64,000 nt of DNA. Origin: Prorocentrum cordatum. Its lineage: Eukaryota > Sar > Dinophyceae > Prorocentrales > Prorocentraceae. Numbering within the stretch: the stretch's first letter is position 1; each line of letters starts with the position of its first letter. Shown piece by piece: positions 34,080 through 45,185 of the stretch. Location of the stretch: contig CAUYUJ010019860.1 of NCBI GenBank assembly GCA_963575745.1, forward strand, positions 679,116 to 743,115. The letters are read 5' to 3'. The notes beneath the pieces are model-generated. The model did not search any database, was not told the origin of the DNA, and saw only the letters and a list, made by a program, of their open reading frames with translations. A program made the translations under genes and the position numbers.

Positions 34080-35150
34080 TTAGCTGACCGCCACAATGTC
34101 TGGGGGGATCTCCGCTTCCCACTCCCGCGCCAGGTAGACGGCGCGCTCCCGAGCGTTCTCCAGCCGCTGACGGAGGGAGGGATCCGCACAGTGCAGCACG
34201 GCACCGTAGAGGTACACCTGCCCTCCCTTCCGCGTCGCGGGCAGCGTGGAGCCCGGTTTCCGCTGCATCCGGACCGTTCCCTCCTCAATGATGGCGAGCA
34301 GCTCATGCGGGCGGCGGCTGGAGTGCCCCCCGCGGGCCCGGATCCAGCCCTGGAAGAACTTGTTGGGCGTGGTCCCGCCCGGGGCGGGCCCCCCCCACGC
34401 CAGCCTCGAGCCCTTCAAGGGGTGCGGGTGTTCGTTCCTGCGCAGAGGGCCCTTGCCCCGTGAGAGTAGGGCCAGGGCATAGGCCAGGAGGGCGAGGAGG
34501 TCCAAGGCCACCAGGGCGGAGAGGAGGTAGAAGAAGACCAGGAGGTGCTGGAGCCAGTGGGGGAACCCCTTCCAGCGGGCGCTCCCGAACATCATCAGCC
34601 CGAACCAGGCCCCCCCCTGCAAGAGGCCGTCCAGGAGGTGGTTCGGCCATCCCGGAGACGGATCCTCTCCAGGGGGTTCACCAGGTGCCCGAGTATGCCG
34701 GCGCCGGCCGTAGGCCTCCGGGGCTCGGCGGGGCGCCCAGGCTGAAAGATGCGCGTTCAGCTGGCAGAGGGTCCGCTGGATACTCCAGGAATGATCACCT
34801 GAAGCCCCCCCCTCCGTCCGATTGCCCCCCTCCTCCCCTCCTCCAGCCGGGGACTCCGACGAGGAAGGCGCGGGGGGAAGGTTTTCCACGGGCGAGGCCG
34901 CGGGGATGTGCCCAGCAAGGGGAGGCGCGATGTCGCCCTCAGGCTCCATGCAAACATCCTCCTCTACCTGCTCTGGGGCGGGGTCGGCGCCGTCGGCGGG
35001 GACGAAAGCCACGGTCCCCGCCGCCCCAACGGCAGCCCCAACGGCCGCTCCAGCCACGGGGGCCGCGCGCCCTCCCGGAGGCAGGGCTCCCAGCGCGGCC
35101 GCGGCGAGCAGCAAGAAGCTCGCGGGGTGGGAACCTCCCCACCCCTTCAT
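34080..35150 (-). CDS. Hypothetical membrane protein with signal peptide, 356 residues
   Basis: The start at 35150 gives MKGWGG followed by a hydrophobic run (SFLLLAAAALGAL), a plausible signal peptide; an in-frame upstream start at 35252 would bury it. Residues 30-120 are Ala/Pro/Glu-rich. A strong transmembrane helix lies at about 200-229 (HLLVFFYLLSALVALDLLAL). The C-terminal 120 residues are basic and look folded, with FFQGWIRARGG, LPATRKGGQVYLYGAVLHC and ARERAVYLAREW. I do not recognise a family. A possible very degenerate DinoSL relic lies at 35241-35257. Composition is GC-rich but codon use is even, unlike the surrounding repeats. Confidence 0.55.
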   Translation of the reverse strand: MKGWGGSHPASFLLLAAAALGALPPGGRAAPVAGAAVGAAVGAAGTVAFVPADGADPAPEQVEEDVCMEPEGDIAPPLAGHIPAASPVENLPPAPSSSESPAGGGEEGGNRTEGGASGDHSWSIQRTLCQLNAHLSAWAPRRAPEAYGRRRHTRAPGEPPGEDPSPGWPNHLLDGLLQGGAWFGLMMFGSARWKGFPHWLQHLLVFFYLLSALVALDLLALLAYALALLSRGKGPLRRNEHPHPLKGSRLAWGGPAPGGTTPNKFFQGWIRARGGHSSRRPHELLAIIEEGTVRMQRKPGSTLPATRKGGQVYLYGAVLHCADPSLRQRLENARERAVYLAREWEAEIPPDIVAVS

Positions 35151-35240
35151 GATGAGATTAGGGGCCAGGAGCCCCTCCCGCAAAAGCACAGCTCGAAGCA
35201 CAGACGGCTGCGGAAGAGGGGGAATGGAAAGAAAGGGAGG

Positions 35241-35257
35241 GAGCCAGAGCACTACGG
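35241..35257 (-). promoter_or_regulatory. Doubtful DinoSL relic
   Basis: On the minus strand it reads CCGTAGTGCTCTGGCTC. CCGTAG and TGGCTC match the two ends of the leader, but the middle differs and is shorter. It lies about 90 bases upstream of the ATG at 35150. Chance similarity is quite possible. Confidence 0.2.
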
Positions 35258-35299
35258 CCTAGGGGGGAATAAAACCGTTTAGGCATAGCCAAACGAGAC

Positions 35300-37230
35300 C
35301 AATTGGGGTGCTTGTTTTTCGCGGCTGGGCCCTCCCGCGCAGCGTCGGGAGGTCCCGGATGGATTTTCACCCCGGAACCGTTCCCGAATGAAAATCCATC
35401 TGGAACCCCCTCCCTACGCAAAACGGCTCTGTCGGGGATGGGGGAGGGGGTGCGCCCGAGCTCCTAAAATTTGATTTTCCAAATGAAATCTCTTATTGGG
35501 GAGCTTGTTGGCCCTCCCGCGCAGCGTCGGGAGGTCCCAGATGGATTTTCACACCGGAACCGTTCCAGAATGAAAATCCATCTGGAAACCCCTCCCGACG
35601 CAAAACGGCTCTGTCGGGGAAGGGGGGGCGTGTGCCCGAGCTCGCAAAATTGCCGCCTTCCAAATGAAATCTCTTACTGGGGGGCTTGTTTTTCGCGGCT
35701 GGGCCGCTCGCGCAGCGTCGGGAAGTCCCAAATGGATTTTCACCCCGGAACCGTTCCAGGGTGAAGTCCATCTGGAACCCCCCCCCGACGCAAAGCGGCT
35801 CTGTCGGGGACGGGGGAGGTGTGCCCGAGCTCCCCAAATAGTCATTTTCCATTTGAAATCTTGTATTGGGAGCTTGTTTTTCGCGGCTGGGCCCTCCCGC
35901 GCAGCGTCGGGAGGTCCCGGATGAATTTTCACCACAGAAGCGTTCCAGTGTGAAAATCAATCTGGAACCCCCTCCCGACGCAAACGGCTCTGACGGGGAT
36001 GGGGGGGCGGTGTGCCCGAGCTCCCAAAATTGCCATTTTCCAGATGAAATCTCTTATTGGGGGGGCTTGTTTTTCGCGGCTGGGCCCTCCCGCGCAGCGT
36101 CGGGAGGTCCCAGATGGATTTTCACGCCGGAGCCGTTCCCGAATGAAAATCCATCTGGAACTCCCTCCCGACGCAAAACGGCTCTGTCGGGGATGGGGGC
36201 GCGGCTGTGCCCTCCCGCGCGCAGCGTCGGGAGGTCCCAAATGGATTTTCACTCCGGAACCGTTTCAGGGTGAAAATCCATCTGGAACCTCCTCCCGATG
36301 CAAAACGGCTCTATCGGGAACGGGGGGCGGGCGTACCCGAGCTCCCAAAATTGTCATTTCCCATATGAAATCTCTTGTTAGCGGAGCTTGTTTTTCGCGG
36401 CTGGGCCCTCCCGCGCAGCGTCGGGAGGTCCCAGATTGATTTTCACACCGGAACCGTTCCAGTGTGAAAATCCATCTGGGACCCCCTCCCGACGCAAAGC
36501 GGCTCTGAAGGGAATGGGGGAGCGGTGTGCCCGAGCTCCCAAAATTGCTACTTTCCAACTGAAATCTCTTACTGGGGGGCTTGTTTTTCGCGGCTGGGCC
36601 CTCCCGCGCAGCGTCGGGAGGTCCCAAATGAATTTTCACCCCGGAATCGTTACCGAGTGAAAATCCATCTGGAACTCCCTCCCGACGCAAAGCGGCTCTG
36701 TCGGGGATGGGTGGGGGGGTGTGCCCGAGCTCCCAAAATGGCAATTTTCCATTTGAAATCTCTCTTATTTGGGAGCTTGTTTTTGGCGGCTGGGCCCTCC
36801 CGCGCAGCGTCGGGGGGCCCCGGGTGGATTTTCGCCACAGAACCGCTCCAGGGTGAAAATCCATCTGGAACCCCCTCCCGACGCAGAAGACTCTGTCGGG
36901 GATGGGGGGGGGGGGTGCACCCGAGCTCCCAAAATGGGAATTTTTCGAATGAAATCTTTTATTGGGGTGTTGTTTTTCGCGGCTGGGCCCTCCCGCGCAA
37001 GCGTCGGGAGGTCCCAAATAAATTTTCACGCCGGAGCCGTTCCCGAATGAAAATCCATCTGGAACCCCCTCCCGACGCAAAACGGCTCTGTCGGGAATGG
37101 GGGGGGGGGTGCCCGAGCTCGCAAAATTGCCACCTTCCAAATGAAATCTCTTACTGGGGGGCTTGTTTTTCGCGGCTGGGCACCCCTGCGCAGCGTCGGG
37201 AAATCCCACGTGGATTTTCACGCACCCGGA
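35300..37230. repeat. Tandem array of about eleven roughly 190-bp units with a nested hairpin
   Basis: Units begin near 35311, 35503, 35686, 35871, 36063, 36200 (shortened), 36384, 36578, 36775, 36968 and 37160 (truncated). Each contains GCTTGTTTTTCGCGGCTGGGCC, then outer arms GCGTCGGGAGG/CCTCCCGACGC, inner arms CAGATGGATTTTCA/TGAAAATCCATCTG and a CCGGAACCG loop. The two pairs of arms nest into a 78-base stem-loop (for example 35342-35419). Frames through the array encode copies of EKIHLEPP-like peptides and are not credible proteins. Confidence 0.9.
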
Positions 37231-37869
37231 CTGTGGCGAGCAGCAATCGCCCGCCCCGCCGCAGAAACCCGCGACGCGAACGTGGAGCGAACGGCAAAAA
37301 CTGGCTCGAGCCCACCAGCCAAAACGGCGACAGAACGCGAAATGGGGGGCCATATGCAATCTTCTGTCTGAGCAATTGCACCGACCAAAACTCGCTCGGT
37401 GATCCACGTGCTCTCGGTTATACAGAAAGAAGGCCCTCCAGACTCCCCAACAGCGGCGGCCCCTGCCGCGCTCCGAGGTGGGCTCTCCAAAGGCGGGGGC
37501 GGGGTGGTTTTAAATCGCATTCCTGCGACACGAATAAAACTGGACTGCTCGAGTTGCACCCTCGGGCGCGCTGCAAGGGGCGGCCCCGGGCGGGGGCGGG
37601 GGGGGGCCAGCAGCAGCGGCAGCGGGAAGAGCAGCGGAGGGCGAAAAGGGGAGAGAACGGCAAGTGCCTGAACTCCGACTCGTTCGCCCAAGCTTCTCAC
37701 CCGGGCCCCGATGCCCACCCCGTCGGCCGTCTCACCCTGAAGCAGCAGGTCAAAATCTACGGGAAATTCCCCTGGAAGCTCTGCGGTCCCGGGCTCTTCC
37801 CCAAACAATGCGATACCTATGCGACCACCCTGCGGGTGATAAGGAGGTGAGGGGGGAGGGGGGACCAAC
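37231..37869. other. Unresolved stretch with overlapping open frames on both strands
   Basis: Outside the tandem array both strands are open. The plus frame ends with FAQASHPGPDAHPVGRL and YGKFPWKLCGPGLFPKQC before a stop near 37850. The minus frame from 37880 is Pro/Leu-rich. Either could be an exon and neither shows a domain or clear splice sites, so I do not call a gene. Confidence 0.3.
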
Positions 37870-38812
37870 GTCTCACTCAATCGATCTCGCTATCGATCTC
37901 ACATTCGATCTCATTATCGATATCACGATCGACCTCGCTATCGATCTCACTATCGATCTCACAATCGATCTCACAATCGATCTCACAATTGATCTCGCAT
38001 TCGGTCTCACATTCGGTCTCACTATCGATCTCACTATCGATCTCACAATCGATCTCGCAGTCGATCTCACATTCGGTCTCACATTCGGTCTCACTATCGA
38101 TCTCACTATCGATCTCACAATCGATCTCACAGTAGGTCTCACATTCGGTCTCACCGTCGATCTCACTATCGATCTCGCAATCGATCTCACTATCGATCTC
38201 ACAATCGATCTCACAATCGATCTCGCAATTGATCTCGCATTCGGTCTCACATTCGGTCTCACTATCGATCTCACTATCGATCTCACAATCGATCTCGCAG
38301 TCGATCTCACATTCGGTCTCACATTCGGTCTCACTATCGATCTCACTATCGATCTCACAATCGATCACACTATCGGTCTCGCAATCGATCTCACAGTCGA
38401 TCTCACAATCGATCTCACAATCGATCTCACAGTAGGTCTCACATTCGGTCTCACCGTCGATCTCACTATCAATCTCGCAATCGATCTCACAGTCGATCTC
38501 ACATTCGGTCTCACATTCGGTCTCACTATCGATCTCACTATCGATCTCACTATCGATCCCGCTATCGATCTCACTATCGATCTCACAATCGATCTCACAA
38601 TCGATCCCACATTCGGTCTCACATTCGGTCTCAGTGTCGATCTCACGAACGATCTCACAATCGATCTCGCAGTCGATCTCACATTCGGTCTCACATTCGG
38701 TCTCGCTATCGATCTCACTATCGATCTCAATCGATCTCACTATCGATCTCACTATCGATCTCACATTCGGTCTCACTTTCGATATAACAGTCGATCTCAC
38801 AATCGACGTCAT
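37870..38812. repeat. 12-bp satellite TCGATCTCACWA with a 240-bp higher-order period
   Basis: Twelve-base words TCGATCTCACTA, TCGATCTCACAA and TCGGTCTCACAT follow one another without break. The order of variants repeats after 240 bases; for example AATTGATCTCGCATTCGGTC occurs at 37988 and 38228. Twelve is a multiple of three, so frames stay open and give a TIDL/TFGL repeat peptide on the plus strand and EIDSEIDC on the minus strand, which I regard as artefacts. Confidence 0.9.
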
Positions 38813-39090
38813 CATCATTATCAACAACACCAACATCATCATCATCGCCATCATCAACATCATAATCATCATCATCACCATCAACATCATGATCGGGACA
38901 CCGACGGGACACCGGCGGGGCACCGGCGGGACACCGCGCGCCACAGGCCGCCCGGTGGAAAATCATTTGGTCCGGCCGCGCCTCAGCCACAGAGGGCGCC
39001 ACCGGGGCACCGGCGGGGCGCCGCGCGCCACCGGCCGCCCAGTGGAGAATCATTTGGTCCGGCCGCGCCTCAGCCACAGGAGACTTTCCT
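38813..39090. repeat. ATC-rich tract and a duplicated 75-bp segment
   Basis: 38813-38890 is ATC/AAC triplets. 38895-38935 has CGGGACACCGG repeats. A segment with GTGGAAAATCATTTGGTCCG followed by GCCGCGCCTCAGCCACAG occurs at about 38955-38990 and again at 39030-39080. No gene. Confidence 0.8.
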
Positions 39091-39223
39091 CTCGCCCGCC
39101 CACGCAGCTTCGCCTCGCCCGCGCGCGCGGCACGCCCGAACACGAAACCGAAATCGATTTCCCGGTAGGGGTGCTCTCCGTTCCACCTCGACCTCACCCC
39201 CTCACCTCCAATGAAGCGAAGTC

Positions 39224-41023
39224 CTACGCTCTACTGCTGCCCGCTTCTCCTCGGAATATTGCTCGCGGGGCTCGGCTGATTTTGACCCTGGAGTGGCTCC
39301 GCGCTTGGGCCGCCCAGCCCGAGGTAGTCTGGCTGGGAGCTCCAGAGCCCAAATCAACAACTGGGCCCCTGAACCCCCGATGCGGACTCGATATCCCGCG
39401 CGCGTCTTCTAAGGCACTTGCACCGCGGGCGCGGTGGATAAAAGAGGTGCAATTATGGTTGGCCACGGCGCAACCGATCAGAGAGCCCGACGCGCCTGCC
39501 GCGCGCGTCGTCACAAGGTCTCCTGTGCAGAGCCCCCCTCCAACTGGCGAAACAAAATCCGTCTTGGCAAGTGTGGCTGCTGGAGCGCTGGAATCTCCGA
39601 TGATGGGCCAGTGTAGTTGCAGCGCTCGAACCAGGCCTCCGCGCTTGTGGGGGCGCACCAGGTTGTCGCCTGTCAGTCCGATCTACGATAAGCCATAAAA
39701 CGTTATGGTGACCAGGCTGAAGCCCCTGAAGTGCACCACCGCCGCGCAGTAGCCATCGCCGGCACCGCTCTGACGCGCGCGAAAGCCTCGGCGCTGGGCT
39801 GCAGCAGGCGCGTGGACTTGCCTGCGCCCAGCAGCGAGGATCCACTCGCCAGCCTCGTTGGCCCAAGACTCCATCTCCTGAGGCTGGGCTGGGCCTGAGA
39901 AGCGCGCATTGTTGGCGATGGGCCCCGCGCCGATCGCCCGCGCTTCTTCGCGCCACTGCCGCGCTGCATCTGCCGCCGCGTGGGTCTCCACGAAGGCCCA
40001 GAACTGATGCTTTTCAGCGTTTTCCGACAGATATTGCCATGCCTCCGACGTCTTGGAGGACGCCCCCACGTTGGTTCAATTCGCAGAGAAGAGGCTGCAT
40101 TCGTCGGTCGGTTGGTCACCCCCTCCTTGGGAGACGTCAGCAGCAGAAGCGACTGGCGGAGCATCTTGAAAGGCCTCCGTTGCCTGGTCCGAGGGGGGCG
40201 GGCCGCGGCAAGGCCAGGGGGGCAAACCCGCGCCTGGCGCCACGCCCGAGGCTGGCGTACCAGCCTGCCCCCCCTCGGCCCGTTGCAGCATGGAGGTGGG
40301 CGACGACAAAGTCCCCGAACTCGAGGCGCCCGCCGCCTGCGATCCCGAGCAATCTGCCGTGGCAGAAATCGAAATTGAAACTGCAGGCGCTGAGCGCTGT
40401 GCGGTACATGCCGCAGTAGCTGGCGCGTCTGCAGCGATGGCCTCGTCGATGCTGATCTTGTAGAAGAGAGCATCGAATAGGTTCAAAACCTTGGCGCTGG
40501 TGCCGGTGCCGTTTGGGGTCGGGGCGTCCTGCGCCTCGTCGAAAGGAGGCCCCGACTGCGCCTCTCACTTGCTATCTGCCACCTTGCCACGGGGGTTCTT
40601 GGCTCCCTTGCCTGGCTTGCTGCCTGGCATGCTGCCGCTGCTGCTGCCGACGGCCTTGAGCGCCTCCTGCCCCAGGCGGGCCGCTGCATGGGCCGCCGCC
40701 GTCTTGCTCGCCGAGATGGACGCCGCGGCGGCCTCTATGGCTGGGTCGGTGGCTCCCATGGCCTCACCAGGGGCGTCGACCGCGGGAGCAGGAAACTGGC
40801 CCTCAGGTGGTTGCGCCGCTGCTGGTTCGACACATTCACCTTCCTGGCCTGCGGCAGCAGCAAATTCTCCATCCGCTCCCTCAATATTGCGTTTCTTGCC
40901 AGCGCGCGCGTTGACCTTTTCGTGCGGTTCCTTAGCCCAAGCGATGCGAGTCTTCACCTCGTCGGACCTGGCTGCCAACTGCGTCTTGTAGTGCTGGAGC
41001 TCCTGGTGGATTTTCGGCAGATC

Positions 41024-41100
<77 letters not shown>

Positions 41101-41887
41101 CCGCGGTCTCGATTCCATCCAGCTGGTCCAGATCTCTGAATAAGTTATCGTCCCATACGATGTCCAAAGCTGCATGGGGATCGGCCTGCCCTTGCTGGCC
41201 TTCTCCTGTGCCGCATCCAACCTCCCTGGCGAAAGCTGCTGTGGCCTGCTTCCGCGCCATGTCTACTTGTGCGAGTACGAGCGCCGACTCGTTCTCCCGC
41301 TGCTGGGCTTTCTCTAATCTGGCCTGGCAGCGGATGACGGCGGCGACTGCTTGGTCATGTTTAGCATTGGCGTCTCTCCACTGGCATGAGACGCGCTTGA
41401 CTGCGTCTTCAGCTGTGGACGCCTTGCTGGCCGCGAGATGAAGCGCTGCGACGGTTGTGGCCGAACCTTTGATGAGACCCTCCACGACGGCCTGCGTTTG
41501 CTGCTGCTGCGTCTGAAAGAACTGCTGATCGCGGGATCCACGACCAGGCTGGTGCAAGGTGTTGCCGTCGCCCTTGTAGAGCTTGACGGTGGCCCCGCAA
41601 TTGACGCAGCGAAATTGGCGACCCTGGAGGCTCTTGTTCCACTCCCACGCGCCACAGGAGCCGAATTTGGACCAGTGCGACTTTTGGCATCGGGTCATCT
41701 CGTAGCCAAATGTGTTTTTGCACCGTCTAGCCAGACGCTGTCTGTGAGTATTTGTGAATCGCAAATGAGCGGTGCTCCTCAAGCACTCCGAGAAAATACA
41801 ATGCTGGACTGAGTACGAGCCTGGTGGGGCGCACGGGGGCGCAAGAGCTTGGTTCTCGAGCCCAAGTTGCTTGAGTTTTGCGGCCAT
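39224..41887 (-). pseudogene. Retroelement-like frame (zinc-binding N-terminus, Lys tract, EEP domain) with three in-frame stops
   Basis: A single frame runs about 890 codons on the minus strand. Stops occur only at 40565-40567 (TGA), 40076-40078 (TGA) and 39683-39685 (TAG), with no frame change. The N-terminal part has FGYEMTRCQKSHWSKFGSCG and FRCVNCG, a probable zinc ribbon. Then come a Gln-rich and helical region, a poly-Lys stretch from the T tract, and an Ala-rich region. The last part resembles a degenerate EEP endonuclease: FWAFVETHA, VTITFYGLS, HWPIIGD where GDxN would be expected, GSLIGCAVAN and SPHRGF. Each stop is one C-to-T change from a sense codon (CGA or CAG). No reverse transcriptase follows. 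Alternatives are an expressed gene with recoded stops or one with unseen introns. Confidence 0.6.
41025..41100. repeat. 76-base T homopolymer
   Basis: An unbroken run of T on the plus strand inside the reading frame of the minus pseudogene. The frame is the same on both sides, so it would encode about 24 consecutive lysines. It could be an expanded tract or an internal poly(A) insertion. Its length may be imprecise in the assembly. Confidence 0.9.
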
Positions 41888-43674
41888 AGGGAGCTGTGAA
41901 GCCCTGGGAGGCCGTGGCAGTCGCCTCAAGAGGCCCTGGGCCGGGAAGTCTTGGGAAACACTAAGAGGCCGATAGTTCGACGATGGACCCCGTGGTACCA
42001 ATCGACCAACCGAAATTATGATGTCTTGGACGGTCTCCAGCAATCTCAGGCGGTCTTCTGCTCTAAAGCTGGATGGTTGCGTTCATCGAGGCGTCCAGTC
42101 AATGCCGTGCGAAATGCCGCTCGAGGTCCTGGGAAAGGCTTGGGGGGGAACCTTGGAAGATCGTGGGAGGCCTTGGGATGTGCGGCGTCAAGTACGTGAA
42201 TCACATCCCTGGTGGTCCCTTCACCTTTGCGTACCCTGACCACTTTATACACACTCGTAATTGAGGGCCCTCAGGTCGATCGGATCGAAATCAAATGCAC
42301 GACAACTTCAGACGGAAACGCCAGGTCCTGACTGGAGCCGAGAGAAGAGAGATGGAGAAGCGAGTAAGGAGGGAGCACAGAGAAGGAATGGAGAAAGGCG
42401 AGGGAAGAGGAGGGAGGATAGATAATGGAAGGAGAGGAAGGAAAAAGGGTGGGCGAGATGTGCGAGGGGGGATAAATATCGACCTTGTTGATTAAACATC
42501 CAATTGCCCACGGCTGCCCGTCCCCTGCTCCCCCTCCCCTCCCTTCCACCCCTCTTTGTCCCCCCCTCCCTCCGCATCATGCACGTCCTTCCCTCCTCCT
42601 TCCCCTCCTCCCTCGCTCTTCCCCTCCCGGCCTCGACAGAACCAGCAGCCCCACGGGAGGTGCGCCAAAACGCTGCCCAAATCTCAAATCGACACGACCT
42701 GAGCGGGCGGAGCCGGGTCACCGTAGGAACAGGTCCAGCAGGAACGCCTTCCCCGTCCGAGAGCCCCCCCACCAGGGACACGACGGCACCTCTGGGGCCA
42801 GGAGATCTAGGCCACCTGGCTTCGCGCACCGCGCCCCGAGACGCGCGTGGCCCAGTTGCGTGGCCCGGTGATCTTCGCGCCATCTCGCCGCCGCCCTGGA
42901 GAAGCGAAACTCAGACTCCGATCGGAAACGCACTAACCCGAACCCTGTCGCGAAGCCCGGCTGGCCGCTCAATGGCTCCCAATTCCGGGTCAGCAGAGGG
43001 CGCCCAAGCCCAGGTCAGCCAGTGAGGACTGGCTGACCCCCGTCACGTGAGCCCTGGTCGGGCCCCCGATCGGCGAGACCTCGCCCCACGCTGCTAGGCC
43101 GCGGGCCGTGCGGGCGGGCGCGCCCCGAAAGCGGGGGGGGAGCCGGGCCGCGCCCCGACCTGAGACGGTTGCGCGGCAACGCACCCGCTCCGCGCGCATA
43201 GGCGAGGAACAGAAGACGGAGCACGCGCACGTTTCTCCCTGTGGCTCGCCGGATGAGTCCAACCAGCGGATGCACGGTGGGGGTCACCGACAAAGCAAAT
43301 TACAGACATCGTGCAACCAGCAGCAACGCTGAGTAACGGGCGACGGGGCTTCGAGTAGCTACAAACAGATTCCCGACCTGGAGCTGAGGGACGGCGGGAA
43401 AAGCAAAGCCTCTCCTGAGTCCAAAGCGAACCCCGTTCTGGAGTCTTGACTGCAGCTTCCTACGGCGGCGGCGCGCGTGGCACGCACGCGCGTGGAGTCG
43501 AGGACCAGTCCTGGGCAAACCAAAAAATACGGATACCTCTAAACGCTAAACCCCAGACCCCTCTTGGGGTGCGTCCTGACAAGAATCCCACTAGCCCTTA
43601 GGCCGTAGGAGAGTCTAGGGTGTTGTCTTCCATCTGCCCCTCTTGCCCTTCGGGGAAGGGTATATCACTGTTCC
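41888..43674. other. Intergenic region, no supportable gene
   Basis: 42310-42475 is G/A-rich with GAGAAGAGAGATGG-type words, followed by a C/T-rich stretch to about 42640. 43013-43038 is a perfect 11-bp stem with GAGG loop (GGTCAGCCAGT and its complement). The rest is ordinary GC-rich sequence; frames are short and unconvincing. Confidence 0.5.
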
Positions 43675-43861
43675 CTATTAATATACACCCCCTCCCCCAG
43701 GCGACTGGGAGCCACTCCGAGTCAATGAGGGCACCCCCCACCATCCCTTATAAAAAAGCACTACAAACACACACTCTGCCTCCAAACTCGGAGCATGCGC
43801 AACGGACCCGATGCGGCCTCCCCCCACCACCCCTGTCAAAAAACACTACAGAGTACACTTG

Positions 43862-44086
43862 GCGGCGGCGGCGGCGGCGACTGCGGCGGGGGCAGCGGCT
43901 GCGGCGGCTGCGGCGGTGGCGGCGGCGGTGGCGGGGGCGGCGGCGGCGGCGGCGGAGGCGGCGGCGGTGGCGGCGGCGGCTGCGGCGGCAGCGGCTTCGG
44001 CGGCGGCGATTCGGCAGCGGGGGCGGCGGCGCGGGCACCGGTGGCGGCGGCGGGCGGCGGACAGCGTCGGCGGCGGGGGCGGCGGC

Positions 44087-44123
<37 letters not shown>

Positions 44124-44128
44124 ATTCG
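43862..44128. repeat. (GGC)n tract
   Basis: About 265 bases of GGC with TGC, AGC and GAC interruptions. A second tract of the same type lies at 46458-46638. They could form G-rich structures; I see no gene. Confidence 0.9.
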
Positions 44129-44435
44129 CCCCCAGTAGCTGGCCATCCAAAAACGACCGCTGCATATGCTGCGGCTCGGGCCAGGCTCGGGTGCTACGTA
44201 TTTGTTGGGAGGGCGGGTGTGAGTGAGCGAGACGGCGTGCGGGCGGGGAGGGCGTCTTGATCACGGTTCCCTATTGATTATCCCGGCAAAGCAACCTAAC
44301 AGCGATGTGTAGAAGCATATCTGAAAGCATTCCCCTTAAGATTCAGATGAAAATCCAGTTGTAGAATTCTGCTGTTCTCGCAGTCGTAGTCGCATTCGCG
44401 ATGACAGTCGCAGCGGCAACGGCAGTCGCAGTCAC

Positions 44436-44762
44436 AGCCTCAGCCTCAGCCTGCCTCAGCCTCAGCCTCAGCCTGCCTCAGCCTCAGCCTGCCTCAGCCT
44501 CAGCCTCAGCCTGCTTCAGCCTCAGCCTCAGTCAGCCTTCAGCCTCGGCCTCAGCCTCAGCCTGCCTCAGCCTCAGCCTGCCTCAGCCTCAGCCTCAGCC
44601 TCAGCCTGCCTCAGCATCAGCCTGCCTCAGCCTCAGCCTCAGCCTGCCTCAGCCTCAGCCTCAGTGCTTCAGCCTCAGCCTCAGTCTGCCTTCAGCCTCG
44701 GCCTCAGCCTCAGCCTGCCTCAGCCCCAGCCTGCCTCGACCGCAGCATCAGCCTGCCTCAGC
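44436..44762. repeat. (CAGCCT)n hexanucleotide array, first copy
   Basis: CAGCCT and CAGCCTGCCT units, with CAGCCTCGGCCT and CAGCATCAGCCT variants. The second copy is at 45632-45968. Open frames here read as Ser/Ala/Leu repeats and I reject them. Confidence 0.9.
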
Positions 44763-44764
44763 AT

Positions 44765-45185
44765 TCAAAATGTGGCCCAGGAAAGGGAGTTCTGGGAAGT
44801 CGAAGAGCACGAAGTTGCCTACAGTTGGCTACGGGCATTCAAAATGTGGCCCGGGAATGGAGTTCTGGGAACTCGAAGAGCACGAAGTGGCCTACAGTTG
44901 GCTCCGGGCATTCAAAATGTGGCCCGGGAATGGAGTTCTGGGAACTCGAAGAGCACGAAGTGGCCTACAGTTGGCTCCGGGCATTCAAAATGTGGCCCGG
45001 GAATGGAGTTCTGGGGACTCGAAGACCACGAAGTGGCCTACAGTTGGCTCCGGGCATTCAAAATGTGGCCCGGGAATGGAGTTCTGGGAAGTCGAAGAGC
45101 ACGAAGTGGCCTACAGTTGGCTCCGGGCATTCAGAATGTGGCCCGGGAATGGAGTTCTGGGAGGTCGAAGAGCACGAAGTGTGTG
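44765..45185. repeat. 73-bp tandem repeat, first array (about six copies)
   Basis: Units start at GCATTCAAAATGTGGCCC (for example 44835, 44908, 44981, 45054, 45127) and contain GGAGTTCTGGGAA and CACGAAGTGGCCTACAG. The second array of about five copies lies at 45969-46315. Because 73 leaves a remainder of one when divided by three and the unit has no stop in any frame, all three plus frames stay open and cycle through the same three peptides. Confidence 0.9.

Noticed and set aside
35300-37230. CRISPR-like array
   Set aside because: The roughly 190-bp units repeat completely, with no unique spacers between short repeats, in a nuclear eukaryotic context.
37218-37880. Minus frame of about 220 codons and a competing plus frame
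   Set aside because: Both look equally plausible and neither has a domain; kept only as an unresolved region.
43520-43560. CTAAACGCTAAACCCC as an internal telomere repeat
   Set aside because: Only one imperfect pair of units, no array.
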